Shown one piece after another: positions 15,176 to 22,550 of a stretch of 22,627 nucleotides of DNA. Where the stretch lies: NCBI GenBank assembly GCA_964534845.1, contig CAZHPV010000041.1:1-22627 (forward strand), in the 5' to 3' direction. Positions within the stretch are counted from its first letter, which is position 1. Every line of letters starts with the position of its first letter. This DNA comes from CALCKU01 sp964534845 (GTDB taxonomy: Bacteria; Pseudomonadota; Alphaproteobacteria; Caulobacterales; Maricaulaceae). The notes below the pieces were generated by a model, which saw only the letters and a program-made list of their open reading frames with translations, was not told the DNA's origin and made no database searches. Both the position numbers and the translations under genes were made by a program.

Positions 15176-15997
15176 TTACACTATAAACCTCATCCCGTCA
15201 TAAGCGACGTCAAGCGGACCAAACAACTCTGACTTTAACGTGGCATAATCCATATCAATATGCAGATTAGTTAGCACACCTTTTCGCGCCCGGGAGCGCG
15301 CTATCCAGCTTAGGGTCTTGTCGGCGTGGGCATGGGTAGGATGGTCATTATATCGGAGTGCGTCCACAATCCAAACATCAACGCCTTCTATTTGATTAAT
15401 CACAGTATCAGGCACGTCCCAAACATCTGGCGTATAGGCAAGCACGCCGTCTAATAAAAAACCCAAAGCCGGGGTGGGTCCATGACTGATTTCAAACGCT
15501 TGAACACGGAGATCTCCTCCGCCGCCCTGAACGGCAAAATCATCACCATTGGCGATGACGTCCTGCATCTCTAGAATAGCGGGATGCACAAGGCCTTCCG
15601 GCGTTTCGAAACAATAACTAAACCTTACTGACAAATGCGCCTTTGTGTGCTTATCCATATAGGTCGGGATGCGTTTTCGCATTGTGTAGGCCACCGCCCG
15701 CAAATCATCAATGCCGTGGCTCTGATCGGCATGGTCATGTGTATATAATAGCGCATCAACCCGCTTGATTTTATTCGCCAAAAATTGCTCGCGAAGATCC
15801 GGGGCCGTATCGATTAACACGCAGGTCTTGTCTTTAGGGCTGTCTGGCTCCTTTGCCCCGTCCCATTTCTCCACATAAATCGAACACCGCGTGCGCCGGT
15901 TTTTAGGCTCAAGCGGGTCGCATACACCCCAATCACCGTTAACGCGGGGCACACCGCCGGATGAGCCGCATCCCAATATCGTAACACGCAGTGTCAT
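15176..15997 (-). CDS. MBL-fold metallohydrolase, PhnP-like phosphodiesterase family
   Basis: A 273-residue cytoplasmic metallo-beta-lactamase-fold hydrolase. It begins VTILGCGSSGGVPR (5-18), as in phosphoribosyl cyclic phosphate phosphodiesterase (PhnP) relatives. The metal motif is THDHADQSHGIDDLR (86-100). Further His/Asp ligands appear at ISHGPTPALGF (about 170-180), YTPDVWDVP, and NDHPTHAHADKTLSW near 238-252. PhnP hydrolyses cyclic ribose phosphates in phosphonate use. There are no phn genes here, so the true substrate of this housekeeping paralogue is unknown. Its ATG overlaps the TatD stop codon by 4 nt (ATGA), showing coupled translation. It is the last gene of the minus-strand run. 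Confidence 0.88.
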   Translation of the reverse strand: MTLRVTILGCGSSGGVPRVNGDWGVCDPLEPKNRRTRCSIYVEKWDGAKEPDSPKDKTCVLIDTAPDLREQFLANKIKRVDALLYTHDHADQSHGIDDLRAVAYTMRKRIPTYMDKHTKAHLSVRFSYCFETPEGLVHPAILEMQDVIANGDDFAVQGGGGDLRVQAFEISHGPTPALGFLLDGVLAYTPDVWDVPDTVINQIEGVDVWIVDALRYNDHPTHAHADKTLSWIARSRARKGVLTNLHIDMDYATLKSELFGPLDVAYDGMRFIV

Positions 15998-16779
15998 GAG
16001 CCTGGCCTTTCGGCTTTCTGGAATAAATTAAAAAAAGCATTACTCGTTTGCTCCGCCGTATCCTCAAGACTCCACCCTTTTAGCTCCGCGAGCGTCTCAG
16101 CAACGTGTGGCACGAAGGCGGGTTCATTGCGCCGCCCCCGGTAAGGCACAGGCGCGAGATAGGGACAATCGGTTTCAATCATGAGGCGCTCATCTGGCAG
16201 GTTTTTGGCTATTTCACGTAATTCGGACGCGTTTTTAAAGGTTATAATCCCGGAGAGCGAAAAATAAAGACCGAGCTTAGCGGCGCGTTTCGCTAGTCCC
16301 TCTCCGCTAGTATAACAATGTAACAAGGCTGGAAATTCACCGTTCTTCATTTCTACTTCCAATATGTCAGCCATTTTATCATCCGCATTACGGCTATGAA
16401 TAATCAGGGGTAATTGCGTCTGCCGAGCAGCCTGAATATGAGCCATGAAGTTTTTGAGCTGATCCTCTTCGTCACTATAATTATAATGAAAATCCAACCC
16501 GGTTTCACCGATACCTATAACTTTTGGATGCACTGCCAAATTGACTAAAGTTTCTGGCGTAATGTCCGGGTTCTCGCGAGCTTCATGTGGGTGCGTCCCG
16601 ACGCTCGCCCAAATATTATCATAAGACGTAGCAATCTCTAATACGCTATCAAATTCTGAAACTTTACAACATATCGTCAGCATTGTTGTAATTTTCGCCG
16701 TTTTTGCACGCTCTATAACGGCATCCAGATCCTCTGAAAATTTCTCACCGTGCAAGTTAACATGACTATCGACAAACAT
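15994..16779 (-). CDS. tatD: TatD-family metal-dependent hydrolase
   Basis: A 261-residue TIM-barrel nuclease-type protein (TatD/YcfH family), with proposed roles in 3'-5' DNA or RNA trimming and D-aminoacyl-tRNA or DNA quality control. Metal-site motifs visible are DSHVN (His6, Asn8), GETGLDFHY (Glu92), PLIIHSR (His128), ALLHCYTSG (His154) and IETDCPYLAP (Asp204). The length is normal. The first motif is HxN rather than the canonical HxH, which removes one expected metal ligand; this may be a lineage variant. ATG at 16779 lies 22 bp after holB and the gene overlaps the MBL gene by 4 nt. In many alphaproteobacteria metG lies between holB and tatD; here it does not. Confidence 0.92.
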   Translation of the reverse strand: MFVDSHVNLHGEKFSEDLDAVIERAKTAKITTMLTICCKVSEFDSVLEIATSYDNIWASVGTHPHEARENPDITPETLVNLAVHPKVIGIGETGLDFHYNYSDEEDQLKNFMAHIQAARQTQLPLIIHSRNADDKMADILEVEMKNGEFPALLHCYTSGEGLAKRAAKLGLYFSLSGIITFKNASELREIAKNLPDERLMIETDCPYLAPVPYRGRRNEPAFVPHVAETLAELKGWSLEDTAEQTSNAFFNLFQKAERPGS

Positions 16780-16801
16780 AGGTCTACCTTATGTCCTGAG
16801 C

Positions 16802-17875
16802 CTAGACTTGGCCACGAATTTCTGAGAGCAAATCCAGCATCACAGTCTTCTTGTCCATATTTAAAGCACTCTCCCTTTCCTGTAAAAAGCAGGCGCGACG
16901 CCATAATTTTTCCCAATCCAGCGCAGCTCTCTGAATAGGCAAAGGTGCAAACGCGGCTTTCCACTCCCCCGTAATCGTAAAAATGGACTGAGCCTGTAAA
17001 ACATCCTGTATAGCCTCAAAAAAATATTTACGCGAAAGCGCTGCATTTGGCATAGCAAGACTATTTGAAATTTGGTGATCCAACTGACTATTATTGCGTT
17101 CAAGACTGGCGAGATATCGTTTAAGCGGATTAAGCACCTGATCAGAAGATTGCAATAAGGCAACGGCTTTGCCTGGACCTCCGCGCGCTAAATGAATAGC
17201 AGCGTGCGTCATGTCAGCACTCTCGCTCTCAGATGATATGTCTTGTCGCTTTCGCAACCAACTCTCGATTTCCGTGTCCGGGACCGCGCGTAACGGCAAA
17301 TGCATACAACGCGAACGTATAGTCGGCAACAAACGACCGGGTTCACTCGATAGCAAAATTATAATTGTCTGTGCAGGTGGCTCCTCCAGAGTTTTTAACA
17401 CGGCATTTTCAGAATTAATATTCAGATCATCCGCAGTATCAATCAAACAGACTCGCCAACCGCCTTCCGATGCCTTTTGTGTAAAGAAGTCTCTTAGCCT
17501 ACGGGTTTCGCTGATTGGAATTTCGGTTCTCAGTTTCTTCGTTTTTAAATCATAAGGCCGCCTTAAGAGAAAAAAATCACCATGCCCCAAAGCTTCAATA
17601 CGTTGTGCGACAGGGTCGCTTGGTGGTATATCAAGACTATTATCCAATAAAGACCGGGCGCCCAATATATAACGCGCCATACGGTAGGCCAGCGTAGCTT
17701 TACCACATCCCGCAGGCCCGGTTATCAACCACGCATGATGAATGCGCCCCGAGGTCCAAGCCTTTAGAAATCGTTTTTCTGCCGCGTCATGTCCGATGAG
17801 ATCATAGGTCTGACGCGGATGGAGACAACCGGGTGCCCGGTCAGATTCGGGATAATTCTCGACTTCATCTGCCAT
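16802..17875 (-). CDS. holB: DNA polymerase III delta-prime subunit
   Basis: A 357-residue clamp-loader AAA+ subunit that, with delta and tau/gamma, loads the sliding clamp at replication forks. It has the P-loop GPAGCGKATL (53-62), the Walker-B-like LIDTADDLN (144-152), LKTLEEPP (160-167), and the SRC sensor motif in TIRSRC (185-190). The pattern and length match alphaproteobacterial HolB. The C-terminal third is weakly conserved, as usual. ATG at 17875 lies 17 bp after tmk, in the standard tmk-holB order, so the two are probably cotranscribed. Confidence 0.92.
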   Translation of the reverse strand: MADEVENYPESDRAPGCLHPRQTYDLIGHDAAEKRFLKAWTSGRIHHAWLITGPAGCGKATLAYRMARYILGARSLLDNSLDIPPSDPVAQRIEALGHGDFFLLRRPYDLKTKKLRTEIPISETRRLRDFFTQKASEGGWRVCLIDTADDLNINSENAVLKTLEEPPAQTIIILLSSEPGRLLPTIRSRCMHLPLRAVPDTEIESWLRKRQDISSESESADMTHAAIHLARGGPGKAVALLQSSDQVLNPLKRYLASLERNNSQLDHQISNSLAMPNAALSRKYFFEAIQDVLQAQSIFTITGEWKAAFAPLPIQRAALDWEKLWRRACFLQERESALNMDKKTVMLDLLSEIRGQV

Positions 17876-17892
17876 ATTACGCTAACATAATT

Positions 17893-18555
17893 TCACGCTA
17901 CACCCGGCACAACTAGGCCAGCCAGTTTCGGATATTTCTGTGTTATTATATGTAATACTTTTGCGTGAATGGCATTGCTATCCTCAGCCCCGTCAATCAC
18001 ATGAATTCGCTCTTCATGCTGTTCGGCGATTTCCAAAAAAGCAGTTCTCAACGTCTTGTGAAACGCCAGCGTTTCGTTATCAAATCGTGTAAGCGCTTCT
18101 CCTCTGTTCTCCACGCGTTTTTGCGACAAAACGGGATCGATATCGAACAGCAAGGTCAAATCTGGCGCGAAATCGCCTAACACCGCATTATTTACCGCCT
18201 TCACCTTTTCAACGCCTAAGCCCCGTGCGTACCCCTGATAGGCTAGGCTTGAATCGGTAAATCTATCACAAACGACCCAAATTCCGCGACTTAAGGCGGG
18301 TTTTATAAATTTCTCTACGTGATCCACACGGGCAGCATACATAAGCAAAAGCTCTGTCATACCGGACCACTTATCCGCCCGCCCTGACAAGACCAACTCC
18401 CTTATAGCCTCGGCCCCTGACGTGCCCCCGGGTTCCCGTGTAAGCAATGTTTCATACCCTGCACCTTCCAGTGCCGCGCAAAGTAATTTAGCCTGTGTTG
18501 TTTTTCCGGCACCTTCCCCGCCTTCCAAGCTTATGAAAACACCATCATCCGACAT
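17893..18555 (-). CDS. tmk: Thymidylate kinase
   Basis: A 220-residue P-loop kinase that phosphorylates dTMP to dTDP for DNA synthesis. Motifs are EGGEGAGKTTQ (11-21), TREPGGT (39-45) with the dTMP-binding REPGG, and CDRFTDSSLAYQG (96-108) with the catalytic DR. A LID-like segment follows near 150-175 (TRFDNETLAFHKTLR). The length is typical. It lies 5 bp downstream of the carboxypeptidase gene and 17 bp upstream of holB, indicating one transcript. Confidence 0.96.
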   Translation of the reverse strand: MSDDGVFISLEGGEGAGKTTQAKLLCAALEGAGYETLLTREPGGTSGAEAIRELVLSGRADKWSGMTELLLMYAARVDHVEKFIKPALSRGIWVVCDRFTDSSLAYQGYARGLGVEKVKAVNNAVLGDFAPDLTLLFDIDPVLSQKRVENRGEALTRFDNETLAFHKTLRTAFLEIAEQHEERIHVIDGAEDSNAIHAKVLHIITQKYPKLAGLVVPGVA

Positions 18556-18560
18556 TGAGC

Positions 18561-19769
18561 CTAACCCCGAACGAGATTGACAAAAGCGCTTATCGCCCGT
18601 GAAAAGGCTGACCGTATTTCGACATCTTCAGCGGCCATTAAGGGTATCTTTCGGACATCACGTCCGGGTTCTTCGATTAATAATTCAGCGAGGATATCGC
18701 CTTTTTTTATCGGGGCTGGAGCACTGCCTTTATAGGATAATTGTGTTTTTAAATGTTTGCGGCTGGTGCGGTGAAGACCCGACTTAACATCAGCGTCAAC
18801 GACGAGTTTTACGGTCTCACTTTTACCCATGAAAACTGGCATATCCGCCACGACGTCCCCTGACCCAAAAAGTTTGTAGACTTTAAACTGATCAAATGCC
18901 GCCCGCATAACGCGCAAGCTCTCATTGCGCCGTTGGGATTTGCTCTCAAGTCCGTTTAGGACAACAATTCGGCGCTTGTCAGCTAATTTAGCAGAGGCAA
19001 CCAGACCATAGCCTGATACTTTTGTATGCCCCGTCTTCAGGCCATCAGCCCCCGTAAAACGTCCTAAAAGCGGGTTTCTATTATTTTGCTTAATATCATT
19101 CCAAATGAAACTCGGCTCAGCATAAATTGGATAATATTCGGGATGTGCTTTAATCGTATGCCTAGCCAATCGCGCTAGGTCCAGCGTACTGATTTTATGG
19201 CCCTCATCCGGCCAGCCCGTCGCATTCGTAAAATTAGCGGATGTCAATCCCAGCTCCTCTGCCCGAATATTCATGAGATTTGCAAAAGCCGTCTCACTTC
19301 CTGCAATAGACTCGGCTAGAACAATGCAGGCATCATTGCCAGATTGCACAATTACACCCCGTAGCAAATCTTCAACACTGGCTTTCGAATTCACCTCTAA
19401 AAACATGGTTGATGAGCCCGATGGTTTCCCGCCGCGTCGCCAAGCCTCCTCGCTTACGCTAAATTCTGTTTCAGGTGTAAGGCGCCCATCCTTTAAGCGT
19501 TCAAAAATCATTTGCGCTGTCATGATCTTCGTCATGGAGGCGGGTGCCGTTGGTATTCTGGCGTTCTTTTCATACAGTACAACGCCCGTCTCGTGATCCA
19601 GAATAATCGCATGCTTTGCGGCCGTTTCAAAATCCGGCGTACTTTGGGCGGTTTGGGCCAAAGCATTAAACGGGAAAATCACAGCAAACCCAAATAATAG
19701 ATGATATGCAGGTTTAAAAAACGCCGACTTTAATATGGGTCGTTTAATCGCTTTAACAATAAGAGGCAA
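18561..19769 (-). CDS. dacA: D-alanyl-D-alanine carboxypeptidase (peptidase S11, PBP5/6-type)
   Basis: A 402-residue low-molecular-weight penicillin-binding protein that trims the terminal D-Ala from peptidoglycan stem peptides in the periplasm. A long signal sequence runs to about residue 39 (NALAQ). The active-site triad is complete: SMTK (Ser78-Lys81), SGN (143-145) and KTGHT (245-249). A beta-rich C-terminal domain follows and ends in an amphipathic tail (AFSRAISAFVNLVRG) suited to membrane association. The start is TTG at 19769, with AGGAG placed 5 nt upstream; no in-frame ATG precedes the catalytic domain. The 5' leader contains hairpins. The symbol is by family; dacC or dacF are equally possible. 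It is followed at 5 bp by tmk. Confidence 0.94.
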   Translation of the reverse strand: MPLIVKAIKRPILKSAFFKPAYHLLFGFAVIFPFNALAQTAQSTPDFETAAKHAIILDHETGVVLYEKNARIPTAPASMTKIMTAQMIFERLKDGRLTPETEFSVSEEAWRRGGKPSGSSTMFLEVNSKASVEDLLRGVIVQSGNDACIVLAESIAGSETAFANLMNIRAEELGLTSANFTNATGWPDEGHKISTLDLARLARHTIKAHPEYYPIYAEPSFIWNDIKQNNRNPLLGRFTGADGLKTGHTKVSGYGLVASAKLADKRRIVVLNGLESKSQRRNESLRVMRAAFDQFKVYKLFGSGDVVADMPVFMGKSETVKLVVDADVKSGLHRTSRKHLKTQLSYKGSAPAPIKKGDILAELLIEEPGRDVRKIPLMAAEDVEIRSAFSRAISAFVNLVRG

Positions 19770-19773
19770 AATA

Positions 19774-19779
19774 ACTCCT
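19774..19779 (-). promoter_or_regulatory. Shine-Dalgarno AGGAGT deciding the TTG start of the carboxypeptidase
   Basis: AGGAG on the minus strand lies 5 nt before TTG at 19769-19767. There is no ATG or GTG at a suitable distance, so TTG is the probable start, usually a sign of reduced translation. Confidence 0.6.
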
Positions 19780-19793
19780 GTAGAATCACATAA

Positions 19794-19809
19794 AGCACCC
19801 GAAGGTGCT
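19794..19809 (-). other. Stem-loop with UUCG tetraloop in the carboxypeptidase leader
   Basis: On the minus strand AGCACC-TTCG-GGTGCT forms a perfect 6-bp stem closed as C(UUCG)G, a very stable tetraloop. It lies about 15 nt upstream of the Shine-Dalgarno of the carboxypeptidase gene. No T tract follows, so it is not a standard terminator. Confidence 0.5.
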
Positions 19810-19840
19810 CTCGTAAATTCTCACAGCTGGCCTAAAAGGT

Positions 19841-19883
19841 AAACCCCTCCTGATAATTACCCCATTATTATCAAGAGAGGTTT
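19841..19883 (-). other. Long hairpin (17-bp stem) between rlpA and the carboxypeptidase gene
   Basis: Arms 19841-19857 and 19867-19883 pair over 17 positions around a 9-nt loop. The only two imperfections become G-U wobbles in the minus-strand RNA but C-A mismatches on the plus strand, so the structure is specific to the minus-strand transcript. TTTACCTTTT follows, a mediocre T-rich tail. It could be the rlpA terminator, an attenuator or an RNA-stability element. Confidence 0.55.
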
Positions 19884-19900
19884 CGCCCACCTTGCGCCCC

Positions 19901-19939
19901 TTTGCCTTTCGGTATCTGCGAACAAACCCGAAAGGCAAA
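19901..19939 (-). other. 12-bp perfect inverted repeat just after rlpA
   Basis: TTTGCCTTTCGG (19901-19912) and CCGAAAGGCAAA (19928-19939) are perfect inverted repeats with a 15-nt loop, starting 19 nt past the rlpA stop codon. There is no T tract. It is either the 3'-protecting hairpin of rlpA mRNA or part of a structured leader with the two hairpins downstream. Confidence 0.5.
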
Positions 19940-19958
19940 TAGCACCCCGTGACCTATA

Positions 19959-21155
19959 TTATTTTTTTATCTCTATTTTATTCACTGCCGGAATAAATCT
20001 TGGGTTTGTATCAACCTTTACTTCCGAACGAGTTGTCGCCATGTGAACCGGGCCTTTTATCGTCAAGGTCACAGTCCCGTCATCTGGCAATGGTGGAATA
20101 TCTTGCGGATTCGCAGGAGCAGGCATAGCCACTTGCGGGGCCGGCTCCGGTCTGTATTCCGGTAAGGGTGTATATTCCTGAATTTGCGGTGTCACCGGCA
20201 TTTCAGCTACAGGTGGAATATATGGTCTTTGCTCCTGCGTTTGCGCCTCACCGCCATAAGCTTCGCGTAGTGGCCTGTATTCAGGAACCGGCGTTGCGGG
20301 CGTCACGCTTTGCGGTGCTTGTGCAATAGGGGCATTTTGAACTTGAGGCGCAGGTGCTGGTTGTGGCGTGACCGGCGCTGTTTGCGGCACGGTAGGATTC
20401 ACATTCTTGTACATTTTATGGGCTGGCGGAGCATCTGCTGGCCCGGCATATTGTACGCGCACACGCCCAAGACCATGATCTAACGTCCCTAAAATACGCG
20501 CAGAAGCTTCCGAGAGGTCAATGATACGATCACCGATAAACGGCCCCCGATCATTTAAACGCACAGTTAGAACCTTACCGTTTTCAAGATTTGTCACCCG
20601 AGCCCAGCTATTGAGCGGAAGTGTCTTATGAGCTGCTGTTATGTCATTTTTATCGTAGACTTCGCCCGTTGCCGTCGGCTTACCGTGGAATTTATCACCA
20701 TACCAAGAGGCGGTCCCGATAACGTCGTAATCCGGATTATGTTGCGGCGTATAGGATTTCCCAAGGACCGTATAACGCTTGCCAACTTTTTGGTGTTTAT
20801 AAAGCGTGCGGTCGATAGCCGATGCATCAAAATTATCAGCCGGGATTGAGGCCTGAGGAACTGCGGGCACAGGTGCCGGGGCGGGTGTGACAGGCGTGGC
20901 TCTATAAGGCACTGATTGTGGTACTGATTGCGGATGAGACGATCTACGAGATGGGGGTGAATAAGGCCTTGCTATCTCCCTCAAAGGCGTCGAAGCGTCC
21001 CGAACATGCTCTTGATCAAGTTTGTATGTAATAGGAGCGGCTTGCACAGATTTCGGTGTATTAGTTGTCGCACAAGCGCCTAAACCAAGTGCCGATACAA
21101 CAGACACACATAACCCTAATTTCTGACCTCGGCCTCCAGACAGCACTTTAAACAT
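19959..21155 (-). CDS. rlpA: RlpA-like septal lytic transglycosylase lipoprotein without SPOR domain
   Basis: A 398-residue outer-membrane lipoprotein: hydrophobic signal and lipobox LGAC (Cys28). The double-psi beta-barrel catalytic core spans about 147-235, with GTASWYGDKFHGKPTATGE, TLPLNSWARVTNL, VRLNDRGPF and RIIDLSEAS. RlpA cleaves glycan strands lacking stem peptides and aids cell separation. The core is flanked by Pro/Ala/Gln-rich linkers (about 65-110 and 240-350). The C-terminus lacks a recognisable SPOR domain, which many RlpA proteins use to bind septal glycan. The start is placed at ATG 21155, since AAAAGG (21164-21169) lies 8 nt upstream; ATG 21161 and GTG 21164 are too close to it. 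It is the first gene of the run, followed by a 189-bp hairpin-rich gap. Confidence 0.9.
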   Translation of the reverse strand: MFKVLSGGRGQKLGLCVSVVSALGLGACATTNTPKSVQAAPITYKLDQEHVRDASTPLREIARPYSPPSRRSSHPQSVPQSVPYRATPVTPAPAPVPAVPQASIPADNFDASAIDRTLYKHQKVGKRYTVLGKSYTPQHNPDYDVIGTASWYGDKFHGKPTATGEVYDKNDITAAHKTLPLNSWARVTNLENGKVLTVRLNDRGPFIGDRIIDLSEASARILGTLDHGLGRVRVQYAGPADAPPAHKMYKNVNPTVPQTAPVTPQPAPAPQVQNAPIAQAPQSVTPATPVPEYRPLREAYGGEAQTQEQRPYIPPVAEMPVTPQIQEYTPLPEYRPEPAPQVAMPAPANPQDIPPLPDDGTVTLTIKGPVHMATTRSEVKVDTNPRFIPAVNKIEIKK

Positions 21156-21389
21156 TCTCATCACCTTTTGTTTGAACCTCTTTGGCTCTCAACCCAAACA
21201 CGTGCGCCGTCTTGATGCGGCTTTTCACGTTCAATAAACAGTAACCTAAATGATTAAGTTTAAATCGAAGTTAGAAGACAGGCTTAACATAGGATTTTTT
21301 TTCAAGGTTTATAAAAGGTAAAAACAGAACCCAATGAAAGTCAGAACAGACCTTTTGTGAGATTAAGCCTATATTTCTTTACAAAGGCC

Positions 21390-21418
21390 TTGATAGGGCT
21401 CCCAAATATCGCTAATCC
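21390..21418 (+). promoter_or_regulatory. Candidate promoter of tRNA-Ser
   Basis: TTGATA (21390-21395), a 17-bp spacer, then TAATCC (21413-21418), placing transcription start about 20 bp before the tRNA. The -10 match is poor. The rest of the gap upstream to rlpA (21165-21389) shows no gene; it must hold the divergent rlpA promoter. Confidence 0.3.
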
Positions 21419-21444
21419 CCCATTTGCTCAACACAACACCCATA

Positions 21445-21534
21445 GGGCGGGTGGCAGAGTGGTTGAATGCACCGGTCTTGAAAACCGGCATGGGTGCAAG
21501 CCCATCGGGGGTTCGAATCCCTCCCCGCCCGCCA
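21445..21534 (+). tRNA. tRNA-Ser (anticodon UGA)
   Basis: A 90-nt class II tRNA. Acceptor GGGCGGG (21445-21451) pairs with CCCGCCC, followed by discriminator G and an encoded CCA (21532-21534). The D-arm has GCAGAGTGGTTGAATGC. The anticodon stem CCGGT/ACCGG frames the loop CTTGAAA, with anticodon TGA at 21479-21481. A long variable arm (CATGGGTGCAAGCCCATC) is characteristic of serine tRNAs, and the T-loop is GTTCGAATC. It reads UCA and other UCN codons. No duplicated 3' end or integrase is seen nearby, so it does not appear to be an occupied integration site in this window. Confidence 0.97.
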
Positions 21535-21646
21535 CTTCCTGGTCCAAATATTCTTCCCAGATGATAGCGTTCCGGCTCCAGCTCCGGCTTTCACCATAGT
21601 TGGAAGAGCCCCTTCTCCGTTGGGTAGTACAACCACATGTTTTGGA

Positions 21647-21674
21647 TTGATTTAAAATAAAAATTATGGATAAT
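21647..21674 (+). promoter_or_regulatory. Candidate promoter of the methyltransferase-like gene
   Basis: TTGATT (21647-21652), a 16-bp spacer, then GATAAT (21669-21674) in an AT-rich stretch, about 90 bp upstream of the ATG at 21763. Confidence 0.3.
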
Positions 21675-21762
21675 TTTAGGCTATGATATGGCCCCTATCT
21701 ATATTTATAGATTATTGGAAAAGAATGCACATTAACGCCTTACTAGATTTGAGGTACCGTCT

Positions 21763-22533
21763 ATGAAGGCCCGGAAACATCCGCGCCTATTACGCTACAT
21801 CCAGCAATTACAAAGTGACCACCCTTGGGGGACGTTTCTGGACGCGGGAACAGGCGTCCAATCTATACGCTGGATAGCGAGCCTCGACACTGAACGATGG
21901 ACCGCCGTGTCAGCTTCACCTCGTCAATCCGAGCGGGTGCGTGACGCAATCAAACCGTCTCAACGACCAAATGATAAGATTGTGCTCGGCAATTGGGTGG
22001 ACCCTAAACTACTCAACGATGAAACTTATGATACAGTTCTGGCCGATTATTTGCTAGGGGCCATCGAAGGATTTTCGCCTTATTATCAACCCTATTTGTT
22101 TAAGCGCTTAAGGCCGCTTACGCGCAGAATACTCTATGTAAAAGGCCTTGAACCTTATGTGCCCACTATGCGCCCGCAGAACACTTCGGGACGAATACTC
22201 TGGGAGATCGGACGTTTTCGTGACGCCTGTGTCTTGCATGGCAACGATATTCCATACCGGGAATATCCCGCGGGATGGGTCGTTGATAATTTGCGAATGA
22301 ACGGGTTTGAGGTTCTCACCGTCAAGCATTTTGACATTCGGTATAAAAAACTATTCGTCAACGCGCAGATTGATATCTGTGCACCCATAATTGAGAGACT
22401 CGTCGATCGTGACCTAGCGGAGGCGTTAAAGGCGCATGGTGAAACGCTACGCAAAAAAGCACTGGATGTCATCAATTCAGAAGGCGCCCTGTGCTCTGGT
22501 CGTAACTATGTAATTTCTGCCAAGCCCGTTTGA
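21763..22533 (+). CDS. Class I SAM-dependent methyltransferase-like protein
   Basis: A 256-residue soluble protein. Near residue 24 it has FLDAGTGVQSIRWIA, resembling SAM-binding motif I (DxGxG). About 70 residues on comes YDTVLADYLLGAIEGF, a plausible motif IV position in a Rossmann-like methyltransferase fold. The C-terminal half (about 140-200) is unlike common families by eye. The substrate is unknown. ATG at 21763 follows GAGG with an 8-nt spacer, and an AT-rich promoter-like region lies upstream, so it is likely a single-gene unit. The nearest neighbours are tRNA-Ser upstream and a possible convergent gene downstream; neither suggests a role. Confidence 0.75.
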   Translation: MKARKHPRLLRYIQQLQSDHPWGTFLDAGTGVQSIRWIASLDTERWTAVSASPRQSERVRDAIKPSQRPNDKIVLGNWVDPKLLNDETYDTVLADYLLGAIEGFSPYYQPYLFKRLRPLTRRILYVKGLEPYVPTMRPQNTSGRILWEIGRFRDACVLHGNDIPYREYPAGWVVDNLRMNGFEVLTVKHFDIRYKKLFVNAQIDICAPIIERLVDRDLAEALKAHGETLRKKALDVINSEGALCSGRNYVISAKPV

Positions 22534-22550
22534 TTGCCATGTTTTTTTGA

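Noticed and set aside
21445..21534. tRNA-Ser as an attachment site for a mobile element
   Set aside because: No integrase, no repeated tRNA 3' end and no phage-like genes were seen on either side within the window.
21357..21636. Open frames on both strands across the tRNA-Ser gene
   Set aside because: They read through the tRNA itself and have no protein-like features.
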